A stretch of 64,000 nucleotides of DNA, taken from contig JASXTE010000011.1 of the NCBI GenBank assembly GCA_030280995.1, positions 6,951,501 to 7,015,500 of the forward strand. Direction: 5' to 3'. Below the pieces are notes generated by a model that saw nothing but the letters and a program-made list of their open reading frames with translations, searched no databases and was not told where the DNA came from. The DNA is from Hemileia vastatrix (lineage: Eukaryota > Basidiomycota > Pucciniomycetes > Pucciniales > Zaghouaniaceae). Both the position numbers and the translations under genes were made by a program. Below, piece after piece: positions 45,026-56,758 of the stretch (positions are counted from its first letter, which is position 1; each line of letters opens with the position of its first letter).

Positions 45026-46703
45026 ATGGATGATAATTTTGAAGGGATGTCTGTTGACCCAACCGATTCTGATTGTTTTCCGCCTCAACATACTAATACT
45101 GGAAATACTCCTCCACCACCCTCTGCTGATCCACCTCCAGATGCATCTCAATCTGTACCACCTAATCCTAACCCACCACCTAATCCCAATCCAGGCCAAG
45201 AGTCTCATTCAGAACCGAGAAATTTTAATCCCAATCATCCTTCTGCTTCTGAAAGTGCTGATCAGCAAGCTGATCAGCTAGGAAGAGATTGGGCTAGTGA
45301 AGTATTGAGGGAATTTTTCGGAGACCAATCATCATCTGCTCAGCCTAACCAAGGAGCAAGCACAAGTGGAGCAGGTAAGTAAAATTTGTAGTGTATTCTT
45401 TTATTGAAAAATAACCAATTTAATTAACTTATTTGAATTGTTAGTGAATCCCTCAATCATTATGGGTATCAGTGATTACCACAGACTCAATTCAGCAGAG
45501 TCTCATGAGCGAGAACGGGGGTTAAGGGCTGTAAGAGGCTTAGTTAGAAGGAATGATGTTCCCAGGAGCTCGGACAGTCTAAATAGAAATATTTACCACT
45601 TTCTGAAGTATTGTCTTGGGGGACCAACACAAATATCAAAATATCCTGCGAGCCCAACACCTTTGGAGATTGAAAATTGGAAAGATTGGAGCCAATTCAA
45701 ACTAAAAACCATTCAAACTGTCCTAACCCAAGTCCAATCTTCTAACCGTGCCAATTCTGCAGCTGATCGACAATTTCTGATAACCAATTCTATAGCCTTC
45801 TTGCGATCCAAAATTCGACTACCCGAATTTTTTCCAGCACCTGAGCCTCGAGGACTAAAAGGAGGAGCACCGATCCCACTTTCTGTCAAAAGAAACTTAG
45901 AGCGTGAATTGCAAGAAAAAGGTTTTCGGAAATTCATGTTTGATTGGACTTGCCGTGATTTTTCAGAATCAACTTGGAATCAAGTCATGGGAAGCATAGT
46001 ATGCGACCACTGTACCAGATGGCTCACCACCTTGAATACAATCGATCAGTCAAAGCTTCAGTTCACTCAATGTGTTATTGCGAAATGGGTAGTTAATAAG
46101 GGGAAGGAGATGATAAGGTTGTTTGGGCAAGAAGAGGAAAGGGTAGCAAGAGAAAAGATTGAAAAGAGGGCAAGGGCACAAGTAAAACGTTATCGGACCA
46201 AGGTAAGTTTTTAATTTTACTTTGCTTTTTGTTATTATGAAGCTGATTTAGTTGGAATTCAGATTGCTAGTGCACGCTACAAGTTAGCAAGAGATCTCTG
46301 CAGTGATGTGCCAGGTTTTGTTGTGCTTTTTCATGATACTAGGTGCATCTCTGATATTGAGGAAGGCCCAGCACCAGCCCCAACTGCACCTATCCGAGCT
46401 ATTCCTGGATGGCGAAATCCTGAACTCAATGATTTGTTTAAAAAAATGGATAAGATGACAAAGGACTTAGCCCATACACCAGCTCAAAAAAAATCAACAT
46501 TAAAAACATATTCACGGTCATCAGAAAGGACAGTTGCACAAAATGGTATATTCAATGTTCCCAAATACCTCCCCAAGAATTGCTATTCAGCAACATTTTT
46601 GCAAGGATTATCTGTGAATGAACGTGAGTCACTTGGGGTTGGAGCTGATATTGATCTGGTAAAGATTCGGGAATCAATTAATAGAGCATCAACATCATCA
46701 TAA
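45026..46703 (+). CDS. Unrecognised three-exon gene downstream of the transposase
   Basis: Exons 45026-45374, 45445-46202 and 46263-46703 join in phase to 515 residues. I do not recognise the family. The first about 115 residues are Pro/Ser/Asn-rich and acidic, probably disordered. The middle has ERERGLRAVRGLVRRNDVPR, WKDWSQFKLKTIQTVLTQVQ, FMFDWTCRDFSESTWNQVM and CDHCTRW. A basic helix (EERVAREKIEKRARAQVKRY) ends exon 2. The C-terminus has FNVPKYLPKNCYSATFL. The disordered-acidic plus basic-helix layout would fit a DNA-binding accessory factor like those of CACTA elements, but nothing directly shows it. Introns are 60-70 bp with standard borders. Confidence 0.7.
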
Positions 46704-46919
46704 CTTAGGTATAACGGTGATCTTCTGTGTAATATAGCTATCTTATATTGAATTTTATGTATTCTGTTTTTTTTCAAAGCAGCTTGGTAAATGTTATAAA
46801 GTGATATTGAGAGAGAGTAACATTTTATTTAAGAAAAACAAATAATGTATGAGATATAAAAATGTATTTTCAACAAATTGATGGTCCATACCTCTTTATG
46901 TCACATTTATGTATCCATA
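46704..46919. other. Short spacer before the palindrome array
   Basis: 216 bp of AT-rich DNA after the stop codon; no feature seen. Confidence 0.4.
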
Positions 46920-48855
46920 TTAATTTCAATCGAATTTAATGTTGACCAATACATAGTGAATACACGCTATGCCACTTATAATTGCCAGGCATTGCTACCA
47001 TTAAATATGCCAGTATCAAAAATTAATTTCGATCGAAATTAATGAGCATGATAATCATGAATTTCTGGAGTCAACTGCTTATTTTTATGCATGGTGCCTT
47101 GCCAACATTAATTTCGATCGAAATTACTTTTGATACTGGCATATTGCATGGTGTCTATTCCTGGAAAGTGTAAGTGGCATAGTGTGTATTCATTACGTAT
47201 TGGTCAACATTAATTTCAATAGAATTTAATATTGACATTTTCATATTGAACCCAAACCAGCAAACGACCCAAAAAATTCTTCATAAAACTGCTCATTAAT
47301 TTCGATCGAAATTAGTGAGCACCATATACATATTGAATGGTAGTTATATCTGGTGTGTGTAAGTTGTAAAGCTTGTGTTCAATGTTTATTGGTCAACATT
47401 AATTTTGATTGAAATTAATATTAATGTGTAAATGATATTTACATGCTCAATATGCATTGTAATGTGTTTACTTAACAATAGAGTGCCCTACTTTTCATCT
47501 TACATAAAAATGCTTGGTAGCATGTCAAATTCAATTTTTATTAAAATTAATGTTGACATGTTACCATGCATAACAGTAAGCAACTGACTGAATAAATTGA
47601 TGATAATCATGAACCTTAATTTCGATCGAAATTAATGTTGCCAAGTGCAGATTGAAAAAAAGCTATGCCACTTACACTAGCCAGGCATATTTACTATTTA
47701 TTATGTATTGGTCAACATTAATTTTTATAGAAATTAATATGGATATGTAAATTTTATATTTACCCTCAACATGTATAGTAAATTTCAATACTTAAAAATA
47801 CTTGCCGTCCTTTACATGTCATGCAAAAAAGCATTATATCATTTCAACATTAATTTTGATCAAAATTAATGTTGGAATGCCATTATGCATTGAAACAACT
47901 AACTGACTGAAAAAGTTCATGATCAAAATGCTCATTAATTTTGATCAAAATTAATGTTGACCAATAAACATTGAACACAAGCTTTACAACTTACACACAC
48001 CAGATATAACTACCATTCAATATGTATATGGTGCTCACTAATTTCGATCGAAATTAATGAGCAGTTTTATGAAGAATTTTTTGGGTCGTTTGCTGGTTTG
48101 GGTTCAATATGAAAATGTCAATATTAAATTCTATTGAAATTAATGTTGACCAATACATAATGAATACACACTATGCCACTTACACTTTCCAGGCATATAT
48201 ACATGCAATATGCCAGTATCAAAAGTAATTTCGATCGAAATTAATGTTGGCAAGGCACCATGCATAAAAATAAGCAGTTGACTCCAGAAATTCATGATTA
48301 TCATGCTCATTAATTTCGATCGAAATTAATTTTTGATACTGGCATATTTAATGGTAGCTATGCCTGGAAAGTGTAAGTGGCATAGCATGTATTCATTATG
48401 TATTAGTCAACATTAATTTCGATCGAAATTAATATGGACATGGACTATGCATAAAATTCCTATAAGTATAGGTAAGCTAAGCAGTTAGATAAACTGGTTT
48501 GATCAAGTACACCATATAAAAATTGATGTTTTAATGCCTTGGTTAATTTCGATCAAAATTAATATTAAGCCATGCATGTTGAATTTTATCTATGTCTGTG
48601 TAGTCCATGTGAAATGGCTTGTATTCAATATGCAGGGGTCTATATTAATTTTGATCGAAATTATGAGGTTCATTGCCTCATAAATTTGATGGTTTCTGTC
48701 AGTGTTTCATGCATGGTGCCATCTGATACTTGTTGATTCCTATCAAAATTAATTTCAACACCAATATATTGAATACAAACCATGGCACTTACAGTACTTG
48801 GTCATAGCTAAAATTCAATATGCTAGTCTCAAAATTAATTTCGATAGAAATTAAT
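46920..48855. repeat. Array of about 20 CGATCG-centred palindromes with fixed spacings
   Basis: The palindrome ATTTCGATCGAAAT, often extended to TTAA at both sides, and decayed forms (TTTTGATCAAAA, TTTCAATAGAAT) recur. Centres lie near 46930, 47032, 47117, 47220, 47305, 47408, 47540, 47625, 47728, 47859, 47944, 48047, 48132, 48234, 48320, 48422, 48552, 48654, 48738 and 48844. Spacings fall into three classes: 84-86, 102-106 and 130-132 bp. Unit bodies between palindromes recur in both orientations. 46920-47420 is an inverted copy of 47935-48435, and the block between is a direct duplication with a 319-bp period. It has no coding capacity. It may be a protein-binding array or satellite belonging to the transposon. 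Confidence 0.92.
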
Positions 48856-49890
48856 CAGGATCCATGAAGTTTATCAATAGTGTATGAGTTAAGTTTCAAG
48901 TCATATGTTTCATCATTTTCTTGCACCCATTTCTAGGTTATCTCAACAATTTTTTTCAAGTTTTATTATATTAATCAAAACTGTGGTAAGTTGTGAAAAA
49001 TTAGCTAATCCAAATCTCAAATTGAATATTAATATTTTAATAATTTTGAATGTTGCTTAAGGTATTTCATTGGGTGATTCATAATAATATTTTATCAACT
49101 TAGTAGTCCTATAACTTTTGAAAAGTAACAATTTTGGTATAGTTAGGGACAACAATGCAATATCTTGTGCAGACTAAGATATATTGCAAAATAAAACTAT
49201 TCAATTTTTTTTTTTCCCTTAGTTGTATCCAAGTTTATCAAAGGTTTGGTCACGGTGCCCACACCCTAGCCTGACACTCCTCCTGTCACTTAAAAAACAA
49301 ATTCTTATCTTAAATTCTAATGTTACCAATTTTATATTTATAATTCATTTCTTGTTTGATGAGGCATATCAGTATATATGTGAATCTCGCATTGTCATCT
49401 GAAATTAAATTTAACAAATATTCATAAAGTATTATCCTTTTTTTTCATATAATATACTAATTAAGTGTATCTCCATTGTTTAGGAGTAAATTCTAATTTA
49501 AAAAATTTTGTATTTACCCGTGGCAATTTGAATATGGGATATAAATTTGTTATTATTTGTTTTTCACACTAAAAGTCCCCAAAGAATTACTAGTATTTTC
49601 TGTTAGCTACATCAAATTTCGCTTCAATATAAACAGATTGTGATTTAGCATGTTACTCAGTTTACCCCACTATGAATAATACATGTTAAAAAAAGCTCAA
49701 ATAATATAAAATCCCCCTCTTTATGTTTTCTGTTTCTTTCATCCTCACTTTAATTTTAATCTTATTCAATTTTTTATCCTATTAAAATATCAACTTCAAT
49801 TTTCTAGAATAGAGTTTCTTATAATTATTCATCATATTACATCATAATTTTTTGATATCGAATACTTTTTTTTAATATTCATTAATCAAT
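48856..49890. other. AT-rich spacer with a possible LTR remnant
   Basis: No gene. At 49236-49290, GTCACGGTGCCCACACCCTA then GCCTGACACTCC and a run before AAAAAACAAA resembles a gypsy LTR start plus polypurine tract on the minus strand (compare 17935-17975). No pol sequence follows, so at most a fragment is left. Confidence 0.35.
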
Positions 49891-52323
49891 ATGTCTAGTA
49901 TACAAAATCCTACACCTCCACTTTGTATGTATATCATGTTCCTCTCTCTTAATTTATATATTTCACTTATGTTCTATATCTTTTTTTTTTCAAAAATTTG
50001 ATTTTCCAGCACCCAAATGTGTTTCATCCCACTCTCTGATTGATACTCGCTTTGAAGCTTTTGAGCTTGCACCATGTCTGCCACATGGCATGGCACCTAA
50101 CCCTCCTGTACTTAGCAATGAGAGGCAGGAAATAACGAGAGTTCAGTATCGCAATTTACTTGAATTGGCTAGAGATAAAACAGAAGAGCTTGTCAAGATC
50201 CTTAACAATAATCCTTCTCCTTCATATTTATCTAACCCTTGTAATGAATTACTCCAATATGTGAAAAGCCTTGAAAAATGTATGTTCATCACCTTTTTTG
50301 TCTCCTTTTAAATTAGTAGATAAGATTATTAATATTTTTTTTTCTTCATATATATTTGTAGCTTATGAGGAGGGTATGATTCCTCCTGATGAAGTCATTG
50401 TCATTAGGGATGATGATGAGACAGATGAACCATCAGCTTCAACTCATGCTTCAACTTCTAAGGAAAATCTTGAAACACCTGTTATCCGCTCCAAGAAAAA
50501 GAGATTATCCCAAGGCTCCTCTTTTGTTCGACGTATTAAACCGGCTTCTGCTAATGAATTTTCTGATGTATCAAATAATAAATCTCAAAAAAAAAGCAAA
50601 GGTTTTGATAATGAGTATATTCTTGTTTCCTTTTTTTTTTATTGTTATTCTTTTATCTTTAAAATTCAATCATATATCTCTTTTATTGCTTACATATTGT
50701 ACTTTTTATCTTTCTTTTGATATTTTGTACCAGAAACTCACCTGCTGTAGATTGTTCCATCCATAAACGCCCTCTCCCTGATGAAGATGATGAAAAGAGC
50801 AATGAAAATAGCGATGATCAACTATCAGAATATGAAGCTATGCTTGTTCATCAAAAAAAGCAAAGTTTAAAATCTTCTTCAAGACATGTTGATATGTTTG
50901 ATAAAGATGATGATTCAAACAGCTCATCACCGAATTCCTTCATTTCTAAGAAGCAATACCCATCACCTCCTAAATTACCTACTTTGACCTCTTTGAAAGC
51001 TTCTCTACCAATGAAATCAACTCCAATCAAGATATCGAAAAAACCTCTAACTTATTCACCCTCAGTTCTAAAAGAATCTGATTTGCAGGAGGAATTCTGT
51101 AAAATTCATAATTTTTATAAAGGTAGAATCAGCACGGCAAAGGTCCTAAGGTCGTGGTTGGAAATTGTTACTCTCCTCGAATTACGCTCTTCTACTTATT
51201 CCCAAGAACCCATGTCAAATATTCCAATGTTTACTTTTCATTGGGAAAAATCTTGTGGAGAAGATTGGCTTTCAAAACTTACTGAGTTATGTAAGTTACC
51301 ATAATTTTTAGTCTTGACTTTTGTTCTTTTACTTATTTTTTTTTTCCTTTTGTAGCAAATATTTTTTTAGAGATTGATAGCTCACAGCTATGGGTACTCG
51401 ATAATATTGATTTCAAAAAAATGGAAGATTTATGTGATCCTGATGGTTTAAATACTGAAATTCTTTCCTCAACAAAGAAAACGGATCACCCTGAATCCAA
51501 TCTTATCCGAATGCTCATGAGATTAATGATCCCAAGTGACCACTGCCGTTCTTCATGGGTATCTCTTATATCATCTTCACTTTATCTGACCGCACATGAA
51601 TTCAGCCAGCTTCCATCACATCAAAACATTAACTCAGATTGTCCAATTGAACGTGGTCTTCAGCTTCTAGCTCACCTTTCAAATCTGAAGAGTCCGATTT
51701 CTGATGGCTTAGAAGTTGGTCCCACTGCACTTCAAACCCGTGATATATCAATGTCAACTCTTCTTCAAATCAGCAATATTATCATTGATATAATTATGTC
51801 AATTATCATTCTTAAATCAAAATATTGTGCTGCAACAATATCAAGTGGCAAGACTAGTGAAGCTCAACAATCAAGTGAGAAAAACGAAAATACTGAACTG
51901 ACTATAAGGAGAGAGAAACAAAAGGCTGCACTAAACAAAATAAATTCTGAATACTCCCACCACCGATATCAATCTTTCACATTCTATATAATTGATGGTG
52001 TCCGTGGTTTATTTCTGAGCTCTCAAGATCATAGATTGGCTTCAGCAGCTGATTGCTTGGAGGTAATATCAGAAGTTAAGTTTCTTAATTTACATGAAAA
52101 AAAAAATCATTTGATGGAAGAAATAATTTGGAAAAATTTAAATAACTATATTTTAACATTAATAAAACCTTTTATAGGCAAGTGTGATCCATTTCCTTTA
52201 AAATTTGATACCCCAAGCCCTCCGGGAATTGCTAGGGCTATTTCTGCAGATTTTCTTAATCACTGGAGCTCCATTCAGCCAGTATCACCTTTTTTTGCTA
52301 AACATAGCCTTTCAATAAATTAA
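49891..52323 (+). CDS. Unrecognised five-exon gene
   Basis: Exons 49891-49924, 50010-50279, 50362-50614, 50734-51290 and 51356-52323 join in phase at every junction to 693 residues. I do not recognise the family. Residues about 100-280 are acidic and Ser-rich with a basic KKKRLSQ patch, probably disordered. The second half looks folded: FCKIHNFYKGRISTAKVLRSW, FTFHWEKSCGEDWLSKLTEL, FLEIDSSQLWVLDNIDFKKM, YQSFTFYIIDGVRGLFLSSQ and PPGIARAISADFLNHWSSIQP. A GTAATA..TTTATAG pair inside the last exon (52063-52177) could be an intron but would break the frame, so I left it in. It runs with the transposase. Confidence 0.68.
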
Positions 52324-53122
52324 TATTCCAACATGTAAATAGATAAAGTTCTTTCTATATGATATATCTTGTATAATTCAAGTTATTTTCCTTCAAATAC
52401 GTCAAAAATGTGACCATCTTTGAAATTTATTAAGTAACCTTTGACATGATTTTCTAAATTAATTATTAAAAAAAATTATTGTAAGTCCAGCAATAACAAA
52501 GATTTTAAAATCTACTTATATGATTTCAAATACTTGTATTAAATTCTTAAATATTTTATTGTTTATATAAAAATATGATAACTGCTCTAGTTTTGTTACT
52601 TTACCTTTAATATTATATAATCTATTATTTATTACAAATATTTTCGTTGATTGTAACATTTTTAATCAGAAGTAGAACAATTTAAATAATTAAATGAGTA
52701 CATTCTTAAAAAAATACAATTTAATCTATCATTGATTCAAAATTCTTTCTTCAACTCTTTATTATTACCTTTTTTATTAATAAGCCTGTTTGACCTAAAA
52801 TACTATACAGTTAATTTGGTAGCATTAAAAGCACATTTTTATGGCTAATATATTTCAAATTCTTTATTATAGTTTTTTTTATTTTAGAACCTTTGCTACC
52901 AATTTAATAAAAATGACATTTAAAGATTTCACAACTTATATATTTCCTCAAAAGTAAATCAAATTTTCTTATAATATTATGAAAAAAAATTATTTTATTT
53001 CACAAATAAAAGAAATAGATAATACTATAATTATCAAAACTGAAAATGTTACAGCTACTCCCAGTATTTATCATGTTTAAATTTGCATTAAGTTGTGTAT
53101 ATATAATATAAATTTTTAATAT
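52324..53122. other. AT-rich intergenic region
   Basis: About 0.8 kb between convergent genes. No frame, repeat or hairpin was seen. Confidence 0.5.
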
Positions 53123-54333
53123 TTATATATCTAGATTTTTTAGATTTGTCTTAACATTAGATAAATAATACTTTTCTGATTCTATTTCTTCCTCTATTAA
53201 GTCATCTCTTTTCAAAAAAACTCTCAAAGCACTAATCAAATATTCTAACCTAAATTTTTCTGTTTTAATTTCTAAGTATTCTGAAATATCAATATCAAAA
53301 ACATTAAGCTTTTCTATAGCATGAAAAAGTCTAGTGCTGATTTGAATAGAAGAACCTATCCTAGTGAAGCCAGGAATTTCATGACATCTTGAGGTAAAAT
53401 GCCTTAGTTGATTGGCAGGCCATAATGTCACTGTTATTCCATTAGTTGCTTCAAAGTTGATTTTACTTTGAATTTCGGGAAACATAAGTTCTCCACCTAT
53501 TTGTCGTGGTTGGGTCTTATCATACTTCATATGAATGGTGTTTTTTTCTGTATCTTTAGGAAAAAATATTCCTAAAGTATACTCACTTGCATCCTTATCG
53601 AGATGAACCTCATTAGAGAACCCATTACCATTCCCTCCAGATGTCCAAGTTAAATTACTAGCAAACGGTACACCGTCTTCTTCACTAGAAACTTTTGAAA
53701 ATCCAGGAATACCAAGTTTTGCGCAAAGATTAGTTGCCTCATTGTACTTTACATATGATATTTTTTTAAAAAAATATTCAAAGTACATTGCAATCCTCTT
53801 CATTCGTTTTTTATATTCATCCGTTTTTACAATATCATCAGTGTATTCATCTGCAAGGAAAAGCATTCAAAAATTCAGTATTTAAATTAAAAAAAGTGAT
53901 ACTTACGAATATGTAAAGATTTCTTTCTATCTAAAATAAAGCCACCACCAAACATTTTTCCAAAACCACCAGCTCTTTGATGATAACCATTATTTTTAAT
54001 TTCATGTTCGCAGTAAGAAAGGTCCTTAATGCATCGCACCGTAGCTTCTAACATATCTAGTTCTTTGAGCTCATGAATTTCAAAAGTCTGCACAAGAACA
54101 TTAGGTATTAAGACACCTTTTGGTTTATAAATACTACATCCAGGAAAAAAATTGTAATAATTATTGCAATCTGTCATATTATTTGCATAAGATCGTGCAT
54201 AGAAATGTGGCTTCTTCCCGTTTGTATCCATTCCAAGAGCGTTTACAAGTTTCATTCCAGTAGCAATGTCTTTCGCCCACCTATTGTTAGAGTTCTTCCC
54301 TGGCCGTTTTTTTTTTTTCAAATCGTTACTCAT
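53123..54333 (-). CDS. Tet-like 2OG-Fe(II) oxygenase
   Basis: Exons 53907-54333 and 53123-53850 (56-bp intron GTAAGT..TTGCAG) encode 384 residues from ATG 54333. The C-terminal half matches the fungal Tet-like 2OG-Fe(II) oxygenase family: SNLTWTSGGNGNGFSNEVHLD gives the HxD iron ligands (H225, D227), IGGELMFPE follows, RHFTSR supplies the distal His (H293) and FTRIGSSIQIS the 2-oxoglutarate-binding Arg (R306). TET/JBP enzymes oxidise 5-methylpyrimidines in DNA, and fungal TET/JBP genes are known to be expanded and linked to KDZ transposons. All expected catalytic residues are present. The N-terminus is Lys-rich (DLKKKKRPGK). The substrate is unproven; some relatives may act on other targets. 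Confidence 0.82.
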
Positions 54334-54585
54334 TGATGGTTCAATCCTAAGAGAATTCAATTTTGATTTAAAATAGAAAAAAATCAAAAATTAGAAAATA
54401 GTAACATAATTTCAATTATCAGTCAATGATACCTTTAACTTTATCATATCTTCAATATTAGAAATACAAAAGTTAGCATATCTACATATTAGTAAATTTA
54501 TATACTTTTTCTTTATTTCAAATATTAAGAAAGCGTTTCAAAGGTATACTTTATTAAATTATACATATAAAGAGTATAGCTTTAT
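54334..54585. promoter_or_regulatory. Likely promoter region of the Tet-like gene
   Basis: AT-rich DNA directly upstream (minus strand) of the Tet-like start codon. No clear TATA box was singled out. Together with the repeats at 54586-54924 it is the probable control region. Confidence 0.35.
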
Positions 54586-54924
54586 CCTGTATGCATTCAG
54601 CAAGTACGAGATTTGGCTCTACACTTAATATTAATAATATAATGAAAGTATAACTCCAATACACTAGTAATATTAAAAAATTTATGGAATTATGATATCC
54701 ACATATATAAAATGAAAAATCTTGCTCTGATCAATATATTGACTTAGAAAGTTATACTTCAATAAATTATTAATTTTTAAATTGTAGCATTGTCCTGTAT
54801 GCTTTCAGCAAGTACGAGACTTTGAAACAACTTAAAAATCAATAAATTAAAGGTAAAGTACAAACAATCTAATTATTATTATGAAAAGCAAAACATTATC
54901 CTGTATGCTTTCAGCAAGTACGAG
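54586..54924. repeat. Three copies of a 25-bp motif upstream of the Tet-like gene
   Basis: CCTGTATGC(T/A)TTCAGCAAG then TACGAG occurs at 54586-54610, 54794-54818 and 54900-54924, with one mismatch among the three. Starts are 208 and 106 bp apart, close to multiples of about 105. The surrounding DNA is AT-rich and not conserved, so the motif stands out. It lies 250-590 bp before the start codon, so a control-site role is plausible. Confidence 0.8.
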
Positions 54925-56079
54925 ATGATGTTTTACTTTTCATATTAATAATATAATGGTTGAGAAAGTATTAAAGAAATATAGAAAAATGATAAGCAAA
55001 ACATGAACTTACATGTCTATAAAATCTTCTTCCATTTGTAGCTGATTGATCAAAATTAATTATAAAGTTTATTTTATAATCACTGTTTTAAAAAATAAAT
55101 GGTTAGATAAATAAATTGAACATTTTTGATAAGGAATAAAGAAAAGTAAATTGACAAACAAATAAAAAAACTTTAAGTTAACTGAAAAAGAATTTTTTTA
55201 TAATGAATCGAAAGGGTACAGTAAAAGATACCATAAAAATAAATTCAGAATTAGAATCATTAGATTAACTTGTCAAAAGTGTAAAAAAGTGTAACAAACC
55301 AAAATGATATGAAATGCAATAGCAAGAAAAATTTGCTTACCGGTAATCAGATAAGGTCAAGAAAATAGTACCAATAATTCAAAATGATAAAGCAAAAATA
55401 TGATTGATAATTTTTGAAAAAGGTAAGTGAGAAAGAGAAAGGAAAAATAAATTGGGTGGCAAACAGATGTATATATCATGAATTTTCACTGATCACATTT
55501 TCAAAAAAATGCAGCTCTCCAAGTCATATGATAAACTTCATCTAAATTCCAAGAATGATGTTGCCAAGGCACTTTACACAGCATGATCATTTTTTCCTAT
55601 GCATATACTAATTCCAGCTAGAATTTACTTGGCTGCATGTTGTACAGATGCACATTTGTGGAACACTGAATTTCACATCTAAAAAAAATTGACGCCACAT
55701 AATTCTAGCTACCATGTTTCACGTAGCTAAAAAACATACACTCATCACATTTAAATTTACATTGCGCCAAAATTAATTCATTTTTGAATTTTTTTAAAGG
55801 AAACTATAATGTGCACCACCTATTTCTAAAATATGAACCTCCGCACCATATTAAATTGGGAGACTTTTAATTATGCAATTTTTTTGCCGTGACCTTTTTC
55901 CTGATCTTACTTGGTTCAAAATATTGAAACATGGCCAATGTTGATGAAAGAAACATTTGATTTTGTTTCTATGTGTAACAATGGAAGGCTGTTTCTTACT
56001 GGCGAAAGAGTGTTGTATATTTTATTTGAACAAATTTTTATTTTTTTATGTATTTTATTTAAAAAATTTACTTTTTATT
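54925..56079. other. Gene-free stretch before the hairpin cluster
   Basis: About 1.15 kb. No gene. A weak 7-bp inverted repeat (AGAAACA..TGTTTCT, 55949-55970) may be an outlying member of the hairpin cluster that follows. Confidence 0.45.
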
Positions 56080-56758
56080 GCAGCCAGATTTATACTGGCT
56101 GCTTTTTAGAAACCTTAATTTATGACCCAAGCCTTTGAAATTGGCTTGGGTCCCTTACATTGCAATTTAGTACTTCCAGCCAGGTTTCCCCTGGCTGGAA
56201 GTGTCTCTTTCAAGCAATCGAAGTCGCTAAAAGCGACTTCGATTGCTTGCTGTAATGTTTGCCACCCTCCCAGCTAATTTACTAGGCTGGGAGGTGGCCA
56301 AAGCAGTGTGCAACGCGCGTTGCACAATCGCTACCATATTTCATGCAGCTGATATCAAGTCAGCTGCATGAGATATGCGCAGCATGTGCAATGCGCGCTG
56401 CATGCAATGCGCATTACTTGCAGCAGCAATGCATGTTGCATGTGCTGCATGCAGTGCATTGCACAGCCAGTTTTTTTCTGGCTGTGCAATGCACACAGAG
56501 AAACCAAAGTCCCTGCAAGGGACTTTGGTCTCTAAAATGGAAGCGACTTTCCCTACCAGGTGCAATCTGGTGGGAAAGTGAGAGAAACGTTAGACCGAAG
56601 TTGTTTGAAAGCAACTTCGGTCTTAAAAACATTAAAAATCATAAAAAAAAAAATGAGAAATGTAGAAAAAAAAAAAAATTAAAAATTAAAATGTGAGTAA
56701 AAGAAAAAAAATAAGTTCTAGTGATACCAAAAATCCAAGCCAATTTCATTTGGCTTGG
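56080..56758. other. Cluster of 13 consecutive hairpins, mostly unrelated in sequence
   Basis: Inverted repeats follow one another with short gaps (stem length): 56080-56102 (8), 56124-56152 (10), 56172-56202 (13), 56211-56249 (18, loop AAA), 56261-56298 (13, one bulge), 56307-56326 (20-bp perfect palindrome), 56341-56371 (12), 56376-56464 (imperfect, TGCA-rich), 56454-56494 (17, loop T7), 56497-56534 (12 plus a bulged extension), 56546-56579 (13, one bulge), 56592-56623 (12) and 56735-56758 (9). Stems are richer in G and C than the flanks. Arms are not copies of one unit, though CAGCCAG recurs in three and CCAAGCC in two. Frames across it (for example 56343-56696) are incidental. Confidence 0.9.

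Noticed and set aside
46920..48855. CRISPR-like array
   Set aside because: Repeats are short palindromes, the intervening units recur in both orientations, and the setting is eukaryotic.
56343..56696. Cys/Ala/Met-rich frames on both strands
   Set aside because: They arise from the TGCA-rich hairpins and have no family or start context.
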